Assembly: GCA_022747635.1 (NCBI GenBank)
Contig: JAKTNV010000005.1
Span: 41,740,238-41,804,237, forward strand
DNA: 64,000 nucleotides
Direction of reading: 5' to 3'
DNA from: Hetaerina americana
Taxonomy: Eukaryota; Arthropoda; Insecta; Odonata; Calopterygidae
Shown: piece by piece, positions 36,086 through 47,660 of the stretch
Numbering within the stretch: position 1 is the first letter of the stretch
How the letters are laid out: every line of letters begins with the position of its first letter
Notes under the pieces: model-generated
The model's input: the letters and a program-made list of their open reading frames with translations, nothing else
Database searches by the model: none
Told to the model about the DNA's origin: nothing
Position numbers and translations under genes: made by a program

Positions 36086-37679
36086 CCCCGTGCCCTCTGT
36101 CGGATTTAATTTTGGGGCGAGAAAGAAAGAAGGGGGTGGGAATGGAATTAATTCGCGGGACGGGGACTGTACTAATCGTTGCCTTCCAAAACTTGCGTTC
36201 TTCTGCGAATAGTTGGACGAAAAATGAGTTACCCCACTGAATAGATTTCGTTTAACCTATTTAGGGTCTTTAATTAAATTTCTGCATGTACGCGTTGAAA
36301 TTCCTCTTTTCTTTTTACAGTCACCGCGTCGATTTCTTTGTAGTTGCTTTACAGGAGTGTTGTGAAACTTATTTGCTTGAAGGAAATTCCGTTGCCTCTC
36401 ATTACGAAATTTGGTTCCATCCCCCTAAAGGTAAGGACTGCAGTTATGAAGATGGGGTTAAATCCAATAAGTTCCCACATAAATCTTAGTTTAAAATTTT
36501 TTTCCTCCTCATCTGATACAAGAAAAATATAAAACAAATATATGGAAAGTCTAGAGAGTGCTTCTCTAGATGTTGGAGTCTCCTTTAGATCGCGTTCATA
36601 GGTGATTTTTGAGATTTAGAAAGTCGAGTGAAAAACTCATCCAAGTTCCTGTCTCATCTGCTCATTCCTTTTTCCCCTTTTTCATCTCAACTCTTGTGTG
36701 GGAGCTTGTCTTCCCTTCTGCTTCTATCGCGGATGCTTCTAGAAAGAAAAAACGAGCGCTCGGAAAAAGAATGAGGGTCGAAAATGGAAGCCCGAAGCTG
36801 TTGGCTTATACCAAAAGAAACAGGGAGGCGAGTGAAAATGAGAGTGAGTAAAAACGTGCGGGTTGATATATTAAAAGGATGAAACTAAGCCGGGAAATAA
36901 ATCATAAGAAAGGAAATCATCGAGAGAGATAGCAAAAAGGAAAAACTCCGAGATTATTCCTACGTGCTCGATTTCCTCGTGGCAAAAATCGGACCGAAAT
37001 ATTTATCTTTTTTTTTTGCTCCAGGGTGTTGAAAGAACTAATTTAATAAAATCGATGAGCGTGTGTGTGCGTGTGGCATTCATGGAACGAATTAAAAATT
37101 TTAAAGTGTAAATGCCCTTTTTTGGAAGTTAATACTCTTTAAATGTGCATTAAAACTCGTGACCTGGATAAAGAGTGCTTAGACTGCGTATTATCATTTT
37201 TGCTCCCAATGTCATTTATTTAAGAAAAATATATCACTTACATTTCACCACTGACAATAACATGCGAGGCAGATCTTCGTCGTATGATAGCATTTCATCA
37301 AGTAAATGTCTGGCTACCATTCTTTAATTTATTTTGGCATATTATTATTTATCACAGTTTTTCACGTATTCAGGAATATCCAGAGAAAAACTTAATGCAG
37401 GAAATGATGAACGCCTATGGATTTGCATGTTTACTATTGCTGTTCTTTGCGGAAAATTAAGGGTAAGGGATGGATGACGACTGTGGAATAATACCTGTGC
37501 GTTCATAACGAAAAATGAGGAACATTACCTTTTGGAGCACGCCAGAGAAAACATGGCACCTTACATTGAAACGAGAGAACAAAATTTGTTGCTGATAAAA
37601 ACAACCAAGCAGTAAGGAAAAGATGAAGATTTACCCAAGTTGCAAAAAATAATGCATCAGATTAGTATGAGGAAAGTAG
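36086..37679. other. AT-rich intronic sequence
   Basis: Nothing recognisable; short frames only. A GTGTGTGTGCGTGTG run lies near 37061. Confidence 0.4.
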
Positions 37680-38045
37680 CTGATGAAGACGGGGGGATTC
37701 GAGGGTTGCCGGGAGGGACGGCCCGAGAATTAGTGGGTTTATCTTGAGGGCGTCCCATTGAGTCTCAGGGAGGAGATGAGTAGATCCCCGGAGGACCTCA
37801 AGCAGGCCGAGGGGGAGTTTCTACGTGATGAGTGTGTTCGAGGAAAGTGTGGATGGGAAGTTGGGCGGGGGGGGGGGGGGCAGCAGAGTGGTGTGGAGAA
37901 GGAAGGTGGAGGAGAAAGACAGGAGTATGGAAGGAGTCGGAAGGGGAATGGAAGGAATGGGGAAGAGGCAGAAAATTAGGGAGTGGCCTGCAGTTGTTGG
38001 AGGTGCGGGGGAGGAGACCGCGAGAAATTGAGGGGAAATTCAGAA
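37680..38045. other. GC-richer island 9, purine-rich with a 14-G run
   Basis: Almost entirely G and A on the + strand, with 14 consecutive G at 37867-37880. All three + frames are open for 60-80 codons and give Gly/Glu/Arg-rich strings, which shows the openness is compositional. Confidence 0.5.
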
Positions 38046-39699
38046 ATGGTGCTATAACATGGTTAAACGCCGCATAGAGAAAGTTCTAACCAGTGAATAT
38101 TGGGAAATTTTGTGAAATGAAGCGAATCTCAACTTATTTCTTACATGTTAACGACGCTTTGTCATCAAGGGGAAATTGTCAGGTAATGCTGGCTTTGAGA
38201 GAGTGTCAAGCGGCCTCATTAAGAGAAGAATAGTTGAAGTAGGAAGAGCTTAAGTCTTAATTTGACATTGAAAAGTTGGATGAAGAAGGGAGTAAGCATT
38301 CAAGTTCTGAGAAACACGTGTCTATCGTATTCAATCTTATACTCTAATGAGTCTCTGTGTTGAATTTTGTGCCTCTTCAACAATGGCATAAAGCAAACAC
38401 CAATGTTACTGTATTCTTCATTCTGCCACGTTCACCCTTCTTTGAAAAATGACAGAAAAAAATGAGATCGTCGTAAACTCCCATGGGAAGCGCCTGATGT
38501 GTTTTTTTCGTAATTTTTATCTGATGAGAGATTATCTTTTTTCGGTCTTTACACGTATTTTAATGCTATCATTTTATCAAAGATATCTCTTATCAGCAAT
38601 AGATAAAAATCTAATTCGTAGTTTTAGTGATTATTTTCCATTGTTTTATTTTACTTGCATACCTTGCCTTTAAAATCTTCTCTCTTTGTAGTTTGTTATA
38701 GCTAATCATCAATCTAAATTATTTTAATAGTTATTAAATCTCTATTTTTATGATTTAATTTTATTAAGATACTGTAATTGCTATTATTTAACCAATCTTT
38801 TTCGATTATAGGAACATGTTTGATGTCGTAAACATGGTTATTATTTTCTGACATACATTCCCACACATGCACATGCATCTTGCCCAAATAACTTAGTTTG
38901 TTTTATTGCCAGCTAAGAATCTAAATTTCGCCTTTTTAGGACCTCTAAACTCTACCTTTTATGTGTCTCAATATTGAAACTATTCGTATATTTGTTTTAC
39001 AGTTTTGGAATGCTTATGGTATGAAGTTTTATCTATGCCTACTCTCCTTATAAGAAAAAAAGGCCTTGTTAGTATTTAAATGAGAGTTGTTATTAGTATG
39101 CAAATATTTTCATTCGTTAGAAATTTAGGAAATTAATGACTGTTAAGGCGTAGTCGCAAACATTTGGACACATATTACAGGTATGTATACATGTATAAAA
39201 ACACTGATCTAATGTGATCTTCAGTTTAATCAACACAATATCCCGATATCCTACATGTCCCACAATATCCCGATTTACATTTCTGGGATGGAACATATAT
39301 TGTAAATGAATGAAATTGAAGGAAAAATTTAAACGAGGCTTTGCAAACTTGGATCTGGATGCAGTTGAAGTGCGCACTCACCAATAATGCAATCATGAGT
39401 GTGCATATGCCATGCTTTGATGAAATTCTTGCAAAGTCGGAGCATTAAAATTCTAAAGATGTGCTCGAAAGATCGATGGCACCAAGTCGATAATCCTTTA
39501 ATTACTACCTTGGGCCATATAACAGATGGCGACCACACGCGTAGTATGGTGATGGCCATTTTAATTTATCCTGTAACTTATTTATCTCTTTGAGCAGCTC
39601 GGTTTACTCAGACAACCGCTCAATTACATTGGCCTATTTCTGTAGCAGGTCATTACAGCGCCACAATTCCGCCATCATTGGTCCGTCTTGATCAGACGT
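38046..39699. other. AT-rich intronic sequence
   Basis: Nothing recognisable. A short direct repeat of AATATCCCGAT occurs at about 39238 and 39266. Confidence 0.4.
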
Positions 39700-40115
39700 G
39701 ATTAAAGTTTTGAGGGAAAGATAGATAGAGCGCAATTAAGCAATTTTTCTTGTCCACCACTTACTCGGCAGCCATCCGAGACCAATCTCTTCGATCTCCC
39801 TCGCGGACGGGCACGTATTTATAATCAAACACCGAGACGCTCCCCTGGTCCCCTCCCGCCACCGCCTCTGTATTAATAACCCCTTCTCGTCGGCACAGAA
39901 GGGGGAGAGGTGGTCCCCCGCAGTCTCGTCCCCGGCGACCACCCCTAGGGCCACCCCCCTGCTCCCTTCCTCCAAGCCATTCAGTCTCCCACGCTTTCAA
40001 ATTAACGGCATTGCTTCATCCCGCGCCACTCGGGTTTTTATCCGCCATCTTGCGGCGGAAAATGGGGATGGAGATTACATCGAGCGACCGATAGTCTCGC
40101 GGTGGGTTTATTTTC
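39700..40115. other. GC-richer island 10
   Basis: CpG-rich (CCCGCGCCACTCGG, CGGCGGAAAATGGGG). Two minus-strand frames of 79 codons have no recognisable domain. Confidence 0.4.
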
Positions 40116-42235
40116 ATTCTTTTACCGAAAATTTCTTCCAACTTTCATTGTTTTTTTCGATGCGATTTTTCCAGCTTCTGTAGGTAAGGTTGCGATTTAA
40201 AAAAATAAATCTTATTCCTCCGTTAACATTTTTTGGGAATTTAAAAAGTTAGAAAATAGGATTTTCTCCGCTTGAAATTTGCCAAATATAGCTTGCGGAT
40301 AGCTGTTTGTGAAGTGGATTTCATATTCGATGTAATACAAATGAAATAATAATGGTTGAAAAACTAATTTAATAACTGGTCCAAATTATTCACCCCCTCG
40401 GCTATATGGAAATATATGCAGTCGTTACATCCAGAGTTCATCATATTTCTGACTATTTTTTAGTTATCAGTAAAAAGTAACAGATGTATTGACAATTAGA
40501 TCTCCACTCTCTGACATTTAATTTTTAGCCGAAGAACCTGGTGACTATTGCAGTAGTATACAAGTGTTGGTGAGTGAGACAAACTGAACCAAACATTAAA
40601 TAAGTCATTTGACTTATGGTTGAGGGAGAATAAATTTGAGTTATTATATATACTTAAAACAGCAGATTTTCCTCGAACTACAACCTTTGATGATATCAGG
40701 TGTGGCCTCGATGGCTCCCCATCATTGTTTGTGTTGTGCCTTTTTAAGGATTCAAAGTACTTAACACTTGGCGATGACAACACAGAGAGGTTATATGCTG
40801 GGATGGTATGGTATTTGATGCTTTGAAAACTTTCGAACAATAATATTTCTTACTGCATAAACTTTAGCATAATTATCTAGCAGACACAACATTTATAAGT
40901 GAAAAGTTTGTGAGCATTTAGCAGGTGTTTCATAATTTAAAATTACGTGCTTGTCATTCAGTGGTGCCCCCTATGCGGTATTTTTTGTACGGAAATTAGG
41001 CACATTCAACTATTATATATTCGGAAGTTGTACGACACTATTTATTTTGAAGTGGTCTACGCTAATCTTGGAATGAAAACAAAATTATTTAAATTTAGAA
41101 TAACGTTTTCGAATCACCGATTTCGTCATTTTTATCATTTTCCGTTATTTATTCTCTAGTCACTTATGCACAGTTTTCCGAAGTTGCGTCAAGTTTTTCA
41201 TATTTTGATTAATAAGTTGCGTGATTTGAACTAATTATTCGTTTTTTGAATGAGGTCAAAATTCTAGAATTATTTCGAGTATTGATTAGGCGATCCTGTA
41301 AGACCAACGCGGAACTTTTTCATGCCTAAGATATCCCATAAAAACGAGCGACAGCGAAAAAATAGTAACTTACCTCCGATCGCGCCACGGAGAAACTTCA
41401 GGCCACAAATAACCCACACAATCTTCTAGCCGAGGGAGATGCGTGAATGTAATTCCCCATTCGTTTTTAAATTGCCTTTCTGCTGGTCGTGTCCCTTTTG
41501 GTGAGCTGTACTACCTCTGCACGTGATGGAAGGTCGTAAGAAAAAGGTAAGCCATAAAAACTGCAAATGGTTTTAAAGACCTCACATCCATCGGGCGATT
41601 TTCGAATTAAAATGATCTCCGCTTTCAAATTCACGGCTTACCTCTCTCTCTCTTTTGATGTTGTAACCCGTCCGACTTGGATATTTACGAGTGGGGAAGC
41701 ATAAGATAAGCCTGCTCACCTTCCTCAGCATGCGTAAGAGAGGGATTAGCTGAAATAATAAATAACTTAATGTGCCGACTTGATAAAGACGAGCGTGGGA
41801 ATTCGGAAGGAAGTTCCTCTACATTATCCATAATGAAAATCAATAACTTGTTACAGTTATTATTAAGAATTGGTATCATTAGCCTTGGGTGGGTGAAACA
41901 CTGACTCTTTAAGTACATACGACACAATTTGGAATTTTCTAAGTGTTTTACCAGTGGAATTATTATTATATCTGGATCCTTTAGAGAGATTCCTGAAGTA
42001 AAACTAAATTTTCACTTGAGAATTTTTTTCGCTCTCCGCAGTTTTTGATTACTGTTCCAGTATTCTTTCTTTGTCGCGCTATCTTGCACTCACCCAAAAA
42101 AAATTGGTTGAAGTTAAAACGTTCTGCGTAAACCGCCGCCGCAACGTCAGAAGCGGATATCTGCATCAAATCGATCCCCTCATTCCCATTATTCACCTCA
42201 AAACAAGTCTTTACTGGTTTCGAGTGCCGGAGGTG
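40116..42235. other. AT-rich intronic sequence
   Basis: Nothing recognisable; several 70-114 codon frames without domains. Confidence 0.4.
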
Positions 42236-42239
42236 ATTT

Positions 42240-42735
42240 TCTTTTGATAAACTACTCTCCACTCCTCTCTCTCGCTCCCTCAACTCCCTCCCCCCATCCC
42301 ATCGCTTTCACTCGCTCTTCTCCACCGCTCCTCACACTCTTCTTCTGCCCGTATAGTTCTCCTCCGATTTCCTCCCACAAGCGCCGCAGCCGCGGCGATG
42401 AAGTTTTATTCTCCTTCTGTCTTACTTTATTTAGCCGTCCCTTTTCTCTTTCTCCCCATCTCTCATTCCCATGAACTCTCCTATTTCCGCAACAAACCCG
42501 TTTGAGGAAGAGTGCGAGCCATCCTTGAAGTGTTTCTGGGAGAACCTCTCTGTTCCTCCCTTAGTATCTCTCTCCCTGCGCTAACTTTAATAGCTCTTTC
42601 GCCAAATACGTCCGCCCATTATCCACGCTTTAACCACATTCCCCTGGCCCAGTTCGTTCTCCTCCCTCCCTTCTCTTTTCTTCCTCTTTCTCTCTTCCTC
42701 ACATGGACCCCTCTTCTCATGCCCCAAATTTAAAA
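42240..42735. other. GC-richer island 11, pyrimidine-rich
   Basis: C/T-dominated on the + strand throughout (CTCCACTCCTCTCTCTCGCTCC). Open frames give Ser/Pro/Leu/Phe-rich low complexity. No gene is supported. Confidence 0.5.
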
Positions 42736-42986
42736 GCTAGCCCTGGACAGAAGTTTCCATTTATCTTTTCCTCTCCTGTTCTCCTTGATTTGCCCTTGTA
42801 TTAAGTTACTCGCTATTTCTTTGCCTTCCGATCATTTAGTCATCGTAATCTCTTTTGCAGCCCTTCATATTTTTAAAAGGTATTATACGACGTAACTTTG
42901 CGCCACGTGATTGTTGTATTGACACCTACTTCGTGGAAAACAATGAAAATATAAGTAGAGGATTTAAAAAGTGTTGTGTCTACATC

Positions 42987-42988
<2 letters not shown>

Positions 42989-43049
<61 letters not shown>

Positions 43050-43082
43050 ATATATGTATATTTATATATTTATATATATAAT
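42989..43082. repeat. (TA)n microsatellite
   Basis: Uninterrupted (TA)n at 42989-43041, then an imperfect TGTATGTATATATATGTATATT stretch to 43082. YIYIYI frames here are artefacts. Confidence 0.92.
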
Positions 43083-45144
43083 ACTTTACATAATATCCTT
43101 TCTTTTGCTACTCAATCCGTTGGCACACATGGCTCGGATGCCTTGGGAATTCTCAAGTGCCTCACCTCCTTCCTCTCCATCATTAAGGGTCGTCAGTTTT
43201 TTCTCCTGTTTACCTCAGAAATCCCCGCAAGCCTTCGGACGTGAAAATAGCAAGTGATTATTGAAGTTAAACGAGTCCCTACTTGGCGGAATAACATTTG
43301 ATGCACTCAGTAGTAGTGTTTGATTGGTCAAGCCAAATCACTCCAAAGACTCAGCTTATCCGTACCGATATATTTTAATTATTTATAGTTGGTAGTACTG
43401 TCGTTATACTAAACGACACTCTTGCTGGACTGGATTAAATATCTCCTTACATATCGGGCACGTAGTGTGTGGGTCGCATGCATCTTATGATGAAAGTTCA
43501 TCAATAAAAAATGCATGTTTTTTAATTTTAGCTTCAAAGCCGTCGATCATATTTATTAATTCATTAGCTTTTGTGAAATATACCGTAATCGCTTGAACCA
43601 GTTGCTTCTGACGCCAAGTGATACATAGGTATTATTTGTTGATTACGGAAACCTGAAATATTTACTGAAATGATTTTTTACTTTAAATGTAAGTGGACGT
43701 ATAAGGGTATCGTATAAATGTTTCACCAATATTCTTAAAGTCATATTTTGTTTAAAATATTAGTATTGATTTTGACTGCTTTAAAAAAAAAATTGATGAA
43801 GCATTTACTTCAAGCTTTGGTAGCGCTTGGCTGTCGAATACAAGAACCCAGGGTACGTTAAATTAAGCGTGTATAAGTCGGTTAAAATCTCATCGCCCTC
43901 TCTACATAGATATCTTCGTTACCTCTGTGTCAACTCTTTTTAATGGAATCTATTCGCATACATATTCATCGTGAATTATAAATTCTTCGATTCATAGTGT
44001 TCCGCTCACAGCTAGCTCCATTAACATATTCTTGTAGGTAGAGCTTTCAGCTAATGCTTTTGGCCACTTTTGAATAAATAAGAATACCAACAATATTGAG
44101 GTTTAGTTAAATTATTAATTAAAATAACTTCACAAAAAATAAGCAACCCGGTAACAGAAACCTTCAACATTGGTTTTTATTGTTTGGACATGCGTGTTGG
44201 TGTTACTTGCGGTTGGAGTAGTTCATATCATCACACATAAGAAGGAAATGTCTAAATTTGGAAACTGGTGAGAAGCGACTAAAATTATGCGATTTGTAGT
44301 AATCGTACTGCTTGCTGCTAAAGAAGCATTGCATTCAACTCAAGACCTCGCGTTTCGCACTAGTAAGTAAAATTGCAAAGGTATTAAAAAGCCTTTTTCA
44401 TGAGACGATTTCACCATCCCTTCTTCCTTTCGGTGCTTTGGATTATCGCCCCGAGTGATCACGTCTTCAGTTCCCTGTTCTCTTTCCTCGTAATTCAATT
44501 CTGTCCAATGATCCGGTCGCTTTCACCCGAAATTGAATTTTCCCGAGTCCCCGGAGTTATTATTGCATCATAAACCTTTGCCTTAAAGTCGTGGGCTGAC
44601 TCATCCCTTTACAAGGTTATTATTCCCCTAAACGCATTATCTATCCTACTTTTTCGTTTTTTGAACCTCAGTAACTATATTCGGTAGCCGAGCCGTGCGT
44701 GCACTCGTAGCGCTCCAAGTCTATCATCACCTAGCAGCAAGATCTATTACATCATCTTAAATAAATTTTAGGCCTAAAACGACTCTTGTCCAATTAAATA
44801 TGTTTGAATACGTTACTTTAAACTGGCCCTAATGTTTAATTATCCATCGATGATCTATTGAAATCCCATTAAAAGTAATAGTGATTTATTTTATTCTTCA
44901 AACATCATCACTAAATATTGAAGCCCTGGTTAAGTAACACAGTTATTGAATTAATCCCCTTTAGAGTAACTTCATGTACTAGAAATTATTTGTTTTTGTA
45001 GGAATTCAATCTCTTTGCTTAACCGAGAAAGGAAAATTATACCCACTGTATTTTATAATATCCATTGGTGTTCTAGTGTCGTTTAGACGTATATAGTCGT
45101 GTATGTATGCATACTGACCTATTTAAATGTCTTTGTACTTTTAA
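43083..45144. other. AT-rich intronic sequence
   Basis: Nothing recognisable. The segment 42736-42988 is likewise featureless. Confidence 0.4.
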
Positions 45145-45400
45145 TTGGGACTTAGTAGCCAAGTAGTAGCGCGCTGGGATTATAAGGGGAGGCCCAGGTT
45201 CGATTCCCGGTAACGCCTCTGAGTACTATCAGCTTCACCCAAGCTGTGTGGTTTTTCGGCTACCAGATATCCGCAGACGGCCCCGGGAAAGAAGCTGCTT
45301 GATGCGTGTTTCACCCTCCGTTGTGTTTAGTACTAGGAGAGAGCTCCACCGTCACCTTTCAAACCGGCCTTAGGTTTGGTAACTGGTTTTTAGCTGTACC
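45145..45400 (+). mobile_element. tRNA-derived SINE, family C
   Basis: Shows a perfect A-box TAGCCAAGTAG (45156-45166) and perfect B-box GGTTCGATTCC (45197-45207). A core follows, AGCTTCACCCAAGCTGTG to CTACCAG (45231-45266), nearly identical to that of the SINE at 3031-3256. The 3' part includes CTAGGAGAGAGCTCC. The tRNA-like head differs from family A, so the shared core suggests exchange of heads or a shared ancestor. Ends are approximate; no TSD identified. Confidence 0.8.
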
Positions 45401-45589
45401 TTTAATTCTATTTTTCGGCAGCGCATAATCCTTAAGCGATTTCTCTTGCATTCCTTTGTCATACTTCATTCTCCATAAACCCTGAAGTTATATTACCTAC
45501 TCCGAGGAAATACCGAGATTTATAATACGTCCCTTCAATAAACCCATCGCAATCTTCAACCTAAAGGCGCGTTTGATAGGGTTGGATAG

Positions 45590-45810
45590 AGCCCTCTTGG
45601 TACTAAGCCCTAAGGTGTGTAGGGAATTCCCAGACTCGGCGTAGTCAAGTTAATGTTCATTTCACTGCGAACCCTGCAGTTTCTCCAGAGTTACTGTTAA
45701 ACCAGAAAATTACCAAGCTTGGGTGGAGTATGAGAGTCTAGATTTTAATACGGGACCTTTCGACCACGTAATGGAACTCAACGTCCATTAGACTGAAGAG
45801 CAGCTGTTTC
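45590..45810 (-). mobile_element. Degraded SINE of the family A/C group, antisense
   Basis: Read on the minus strand it has GGTCCCGTATTAAAATC aligned with the GGTCCCAGGTTCGCTTCC of family A, followed by CTCCACCCAAGCTT (45715-45728 on the + strand as AAGCTTGGGTGGAG). The head and B box are much decayed. It lies about 200 bp from the family C copy in opposite orientation. Confidence 0.65.
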
Positions 45811-46199
45811 TTCCCCTAAAAGATTCTGAATTCTTCATCGATTCCTTGAGTCTGCTTCTCTCTTTCATCTAAAGTTGTCAGCATATTATGCTTCAAATCG
45901 GTCGAGTTCTAAGTAGACGTCTTAATTTCATCTCCCCTTTTCCCCTACCTCAATACTATCTTCCATAATAAAGGCAGTAGTCTCTTTACATTATCTTGAC
46001 TAGATTTACACCCAAATTTTATTTCGCCGAATACTAGCGATAGTTTATTTTGCCTAGTACCCTACAAACCACCGCTAGGGTGTGTGGCGGAGGGTGATTA
46101 TGTACCAGACTCTTTATAACACTTCTTCTATAATACTATCTTCAAAATACTTTTCCCTCCTTGCGAGGTCAGTCAACTTTATTCTGATCCTGTATCGTT

Positions 46200-46560
46200 A
46201 GTATCGGTGGAAGAAGTATTTGCAAGAAGGGACTAGACGCAAAGTAAACAAGCAAAGAAAAGATTACTGAGCTTTTCTATAGAGAGTATCAATGCATGGA
46301 TAGGACACCTAGTTTTCCAGGCAATATGATGCACTTAGATTAGTGGTTTTGAGATGTGGGTATGAAGAAGAATGGAGGAGTAAGTTCGATTGAAATGAAT
46401 GCCATGTTTTAAATATAGAGATAGAGGATTAGAGGACTTGGGTGAAGGAATTATTGGGATATTCAATGCCGTGATGGAAGCAAAAATTCAAGGTAAGGGC
46501 AGTTGAGAAAGTAAGAGAATAGGTCTTGTAGAAGTCTTGAAGGCAGGAAGAAGATACAAA
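46200..46560 (+). pseudogene. Possible decayed RT C-terminal remnant
   Basis: Scattered fragments resemble the RT-downstream tail: SGFEMWV then a stop then RRMEE (theme EAFEMWxWRRM) and GIIGIFNAVMEAKIQGKGS (theme GLLxxVMEGKIEGKRxRG), in disagreeing frames. The similarity is weak and could be chance in purine-rich sequence. Confidence 0.4.
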
Positions 46561-46584
46561 TAACCGAAAATAATTCTGAGATAA

Positions 46585-46690
46585 CAGTGGGGATTTGAAC
46601 TGGTGGGTGATTTTCACACCACGTTGGGCCTGGTATTAGGTGAGCTCAGCTATTTAGGTATCAAACCAACCTTGGGGCTGATAACTGTGG
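46585..46690 (-). mobile_element. tRNA-like SINE head, separate family
   Basis: On the minus strand, TAGCTGAGCTC (46642-46652) fits an A box except its last base and AGTTCAAATCC (46591-46601) fits a B box, about 40 bp apart as in tRNA genes. The head starts near CAAGGTTGGTTTGATACC. The body was not delimited and may run left towards 46560 or end there. Confidence 0.6.
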
Positions 46691-46879
46691 AATGGTAAGA
46701 AGGGGAAGGACACTTGGTACAAACCCTAATATTTTTTATGTGTACGCTTCTTGTGTGTATGCTTAAAATTTCAAATCCATTTGTTTAGATGTCCATTTAG
46801 GCGCTAATGTTCCTTGAATTCCAAGGCATAATTTACCTTTATTTTAATGTATCAGTATCGTATTTAACCCTTAGGTAAT

Positions 46880-47660
46880 CCACATTGCTGCTCGGAAGCA
46901 GTTTAGTTTTCTGGTTCCATCGCAATCCTCTCCTCATCATACTCCTGTCCCATGTAGCCAAGCACTCCTTCCCACTCTGCTCGCGTCATCCCTTCACATG
47001 CTCTCTCCCATTCCCCTTTTCTCACGACCCAGCGCATAATGTGACCAGTCTGATAAAAGATTCCCTCGCACGCCCGCCTGCTTTCACTCCCTTTTTCTCT
47101 CCTCTCCCCAGCGATCGTTTCGTGCCCTCCAGGGCGCCCTTCCCCACCCCCCCTCCAGCTCCCGTCGCCCCCACCCAACCTTCGCCCTCCCACTCCCCGC
47201 ATTTCTCGCTGCATCAAGTTCTCCGTGCACTTTTAGAGAGCCTCTCTCCCGGACGGTTTCGGCCATCCCCCAATTCCTTGTCTTCTTCCTCACCACCCGC
47301 CGCCTCCTCCTCACATCCCACTCCCTGTCCTCTCCTGAATACGAATTCTTACAAAAACCTCTTGCCCTCTCCCCCCGCTCCAGAAACACCTCCATCCATT
47401 TACAACTCAGCCTTCCTCCCACCTCCCCTACCATTCCCTTCCGTCGTCGTCTCCTCTTTTAAAACTTATCCCCCGGAGCATCCTTTTTTTATGCGACCAC
47501 CACCCCCTTCCCCGGCCCCTCCCTCTTGCGCGACGAGGGGTCATCCTTGCTTTGCACCTTCGCTCCTCTTTCCGGACCATTTCCCATCTTCCTCCTTCGC
47601 CCTTACTTCGCTCCTCTTATCTCTCCTTTTCTTGCAAATCATCCCCGAATTCATCTGACC
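46880..47660. other. GC-richer island 12, long pyrimidine-rich tract
   Basis: About 0.75 kb is dominated by C and T on the + strand, giving the longest open frame in the window (257 codons). The translation is Pro/Ser/Leu/Phe-rich without domains, and the opposite strand is also open for 104-116 codons. I therefore treat it as non-coding. Confidence 0.55.

Noticed and set aside
46885..47658. 257-codon open frame, the longest in the window
   Set aside because: The translation is Pro/Ser/Leu/Phe low complexity from a pyrimidine tract, the other strand is also open, and no domain or splice signals are visible.
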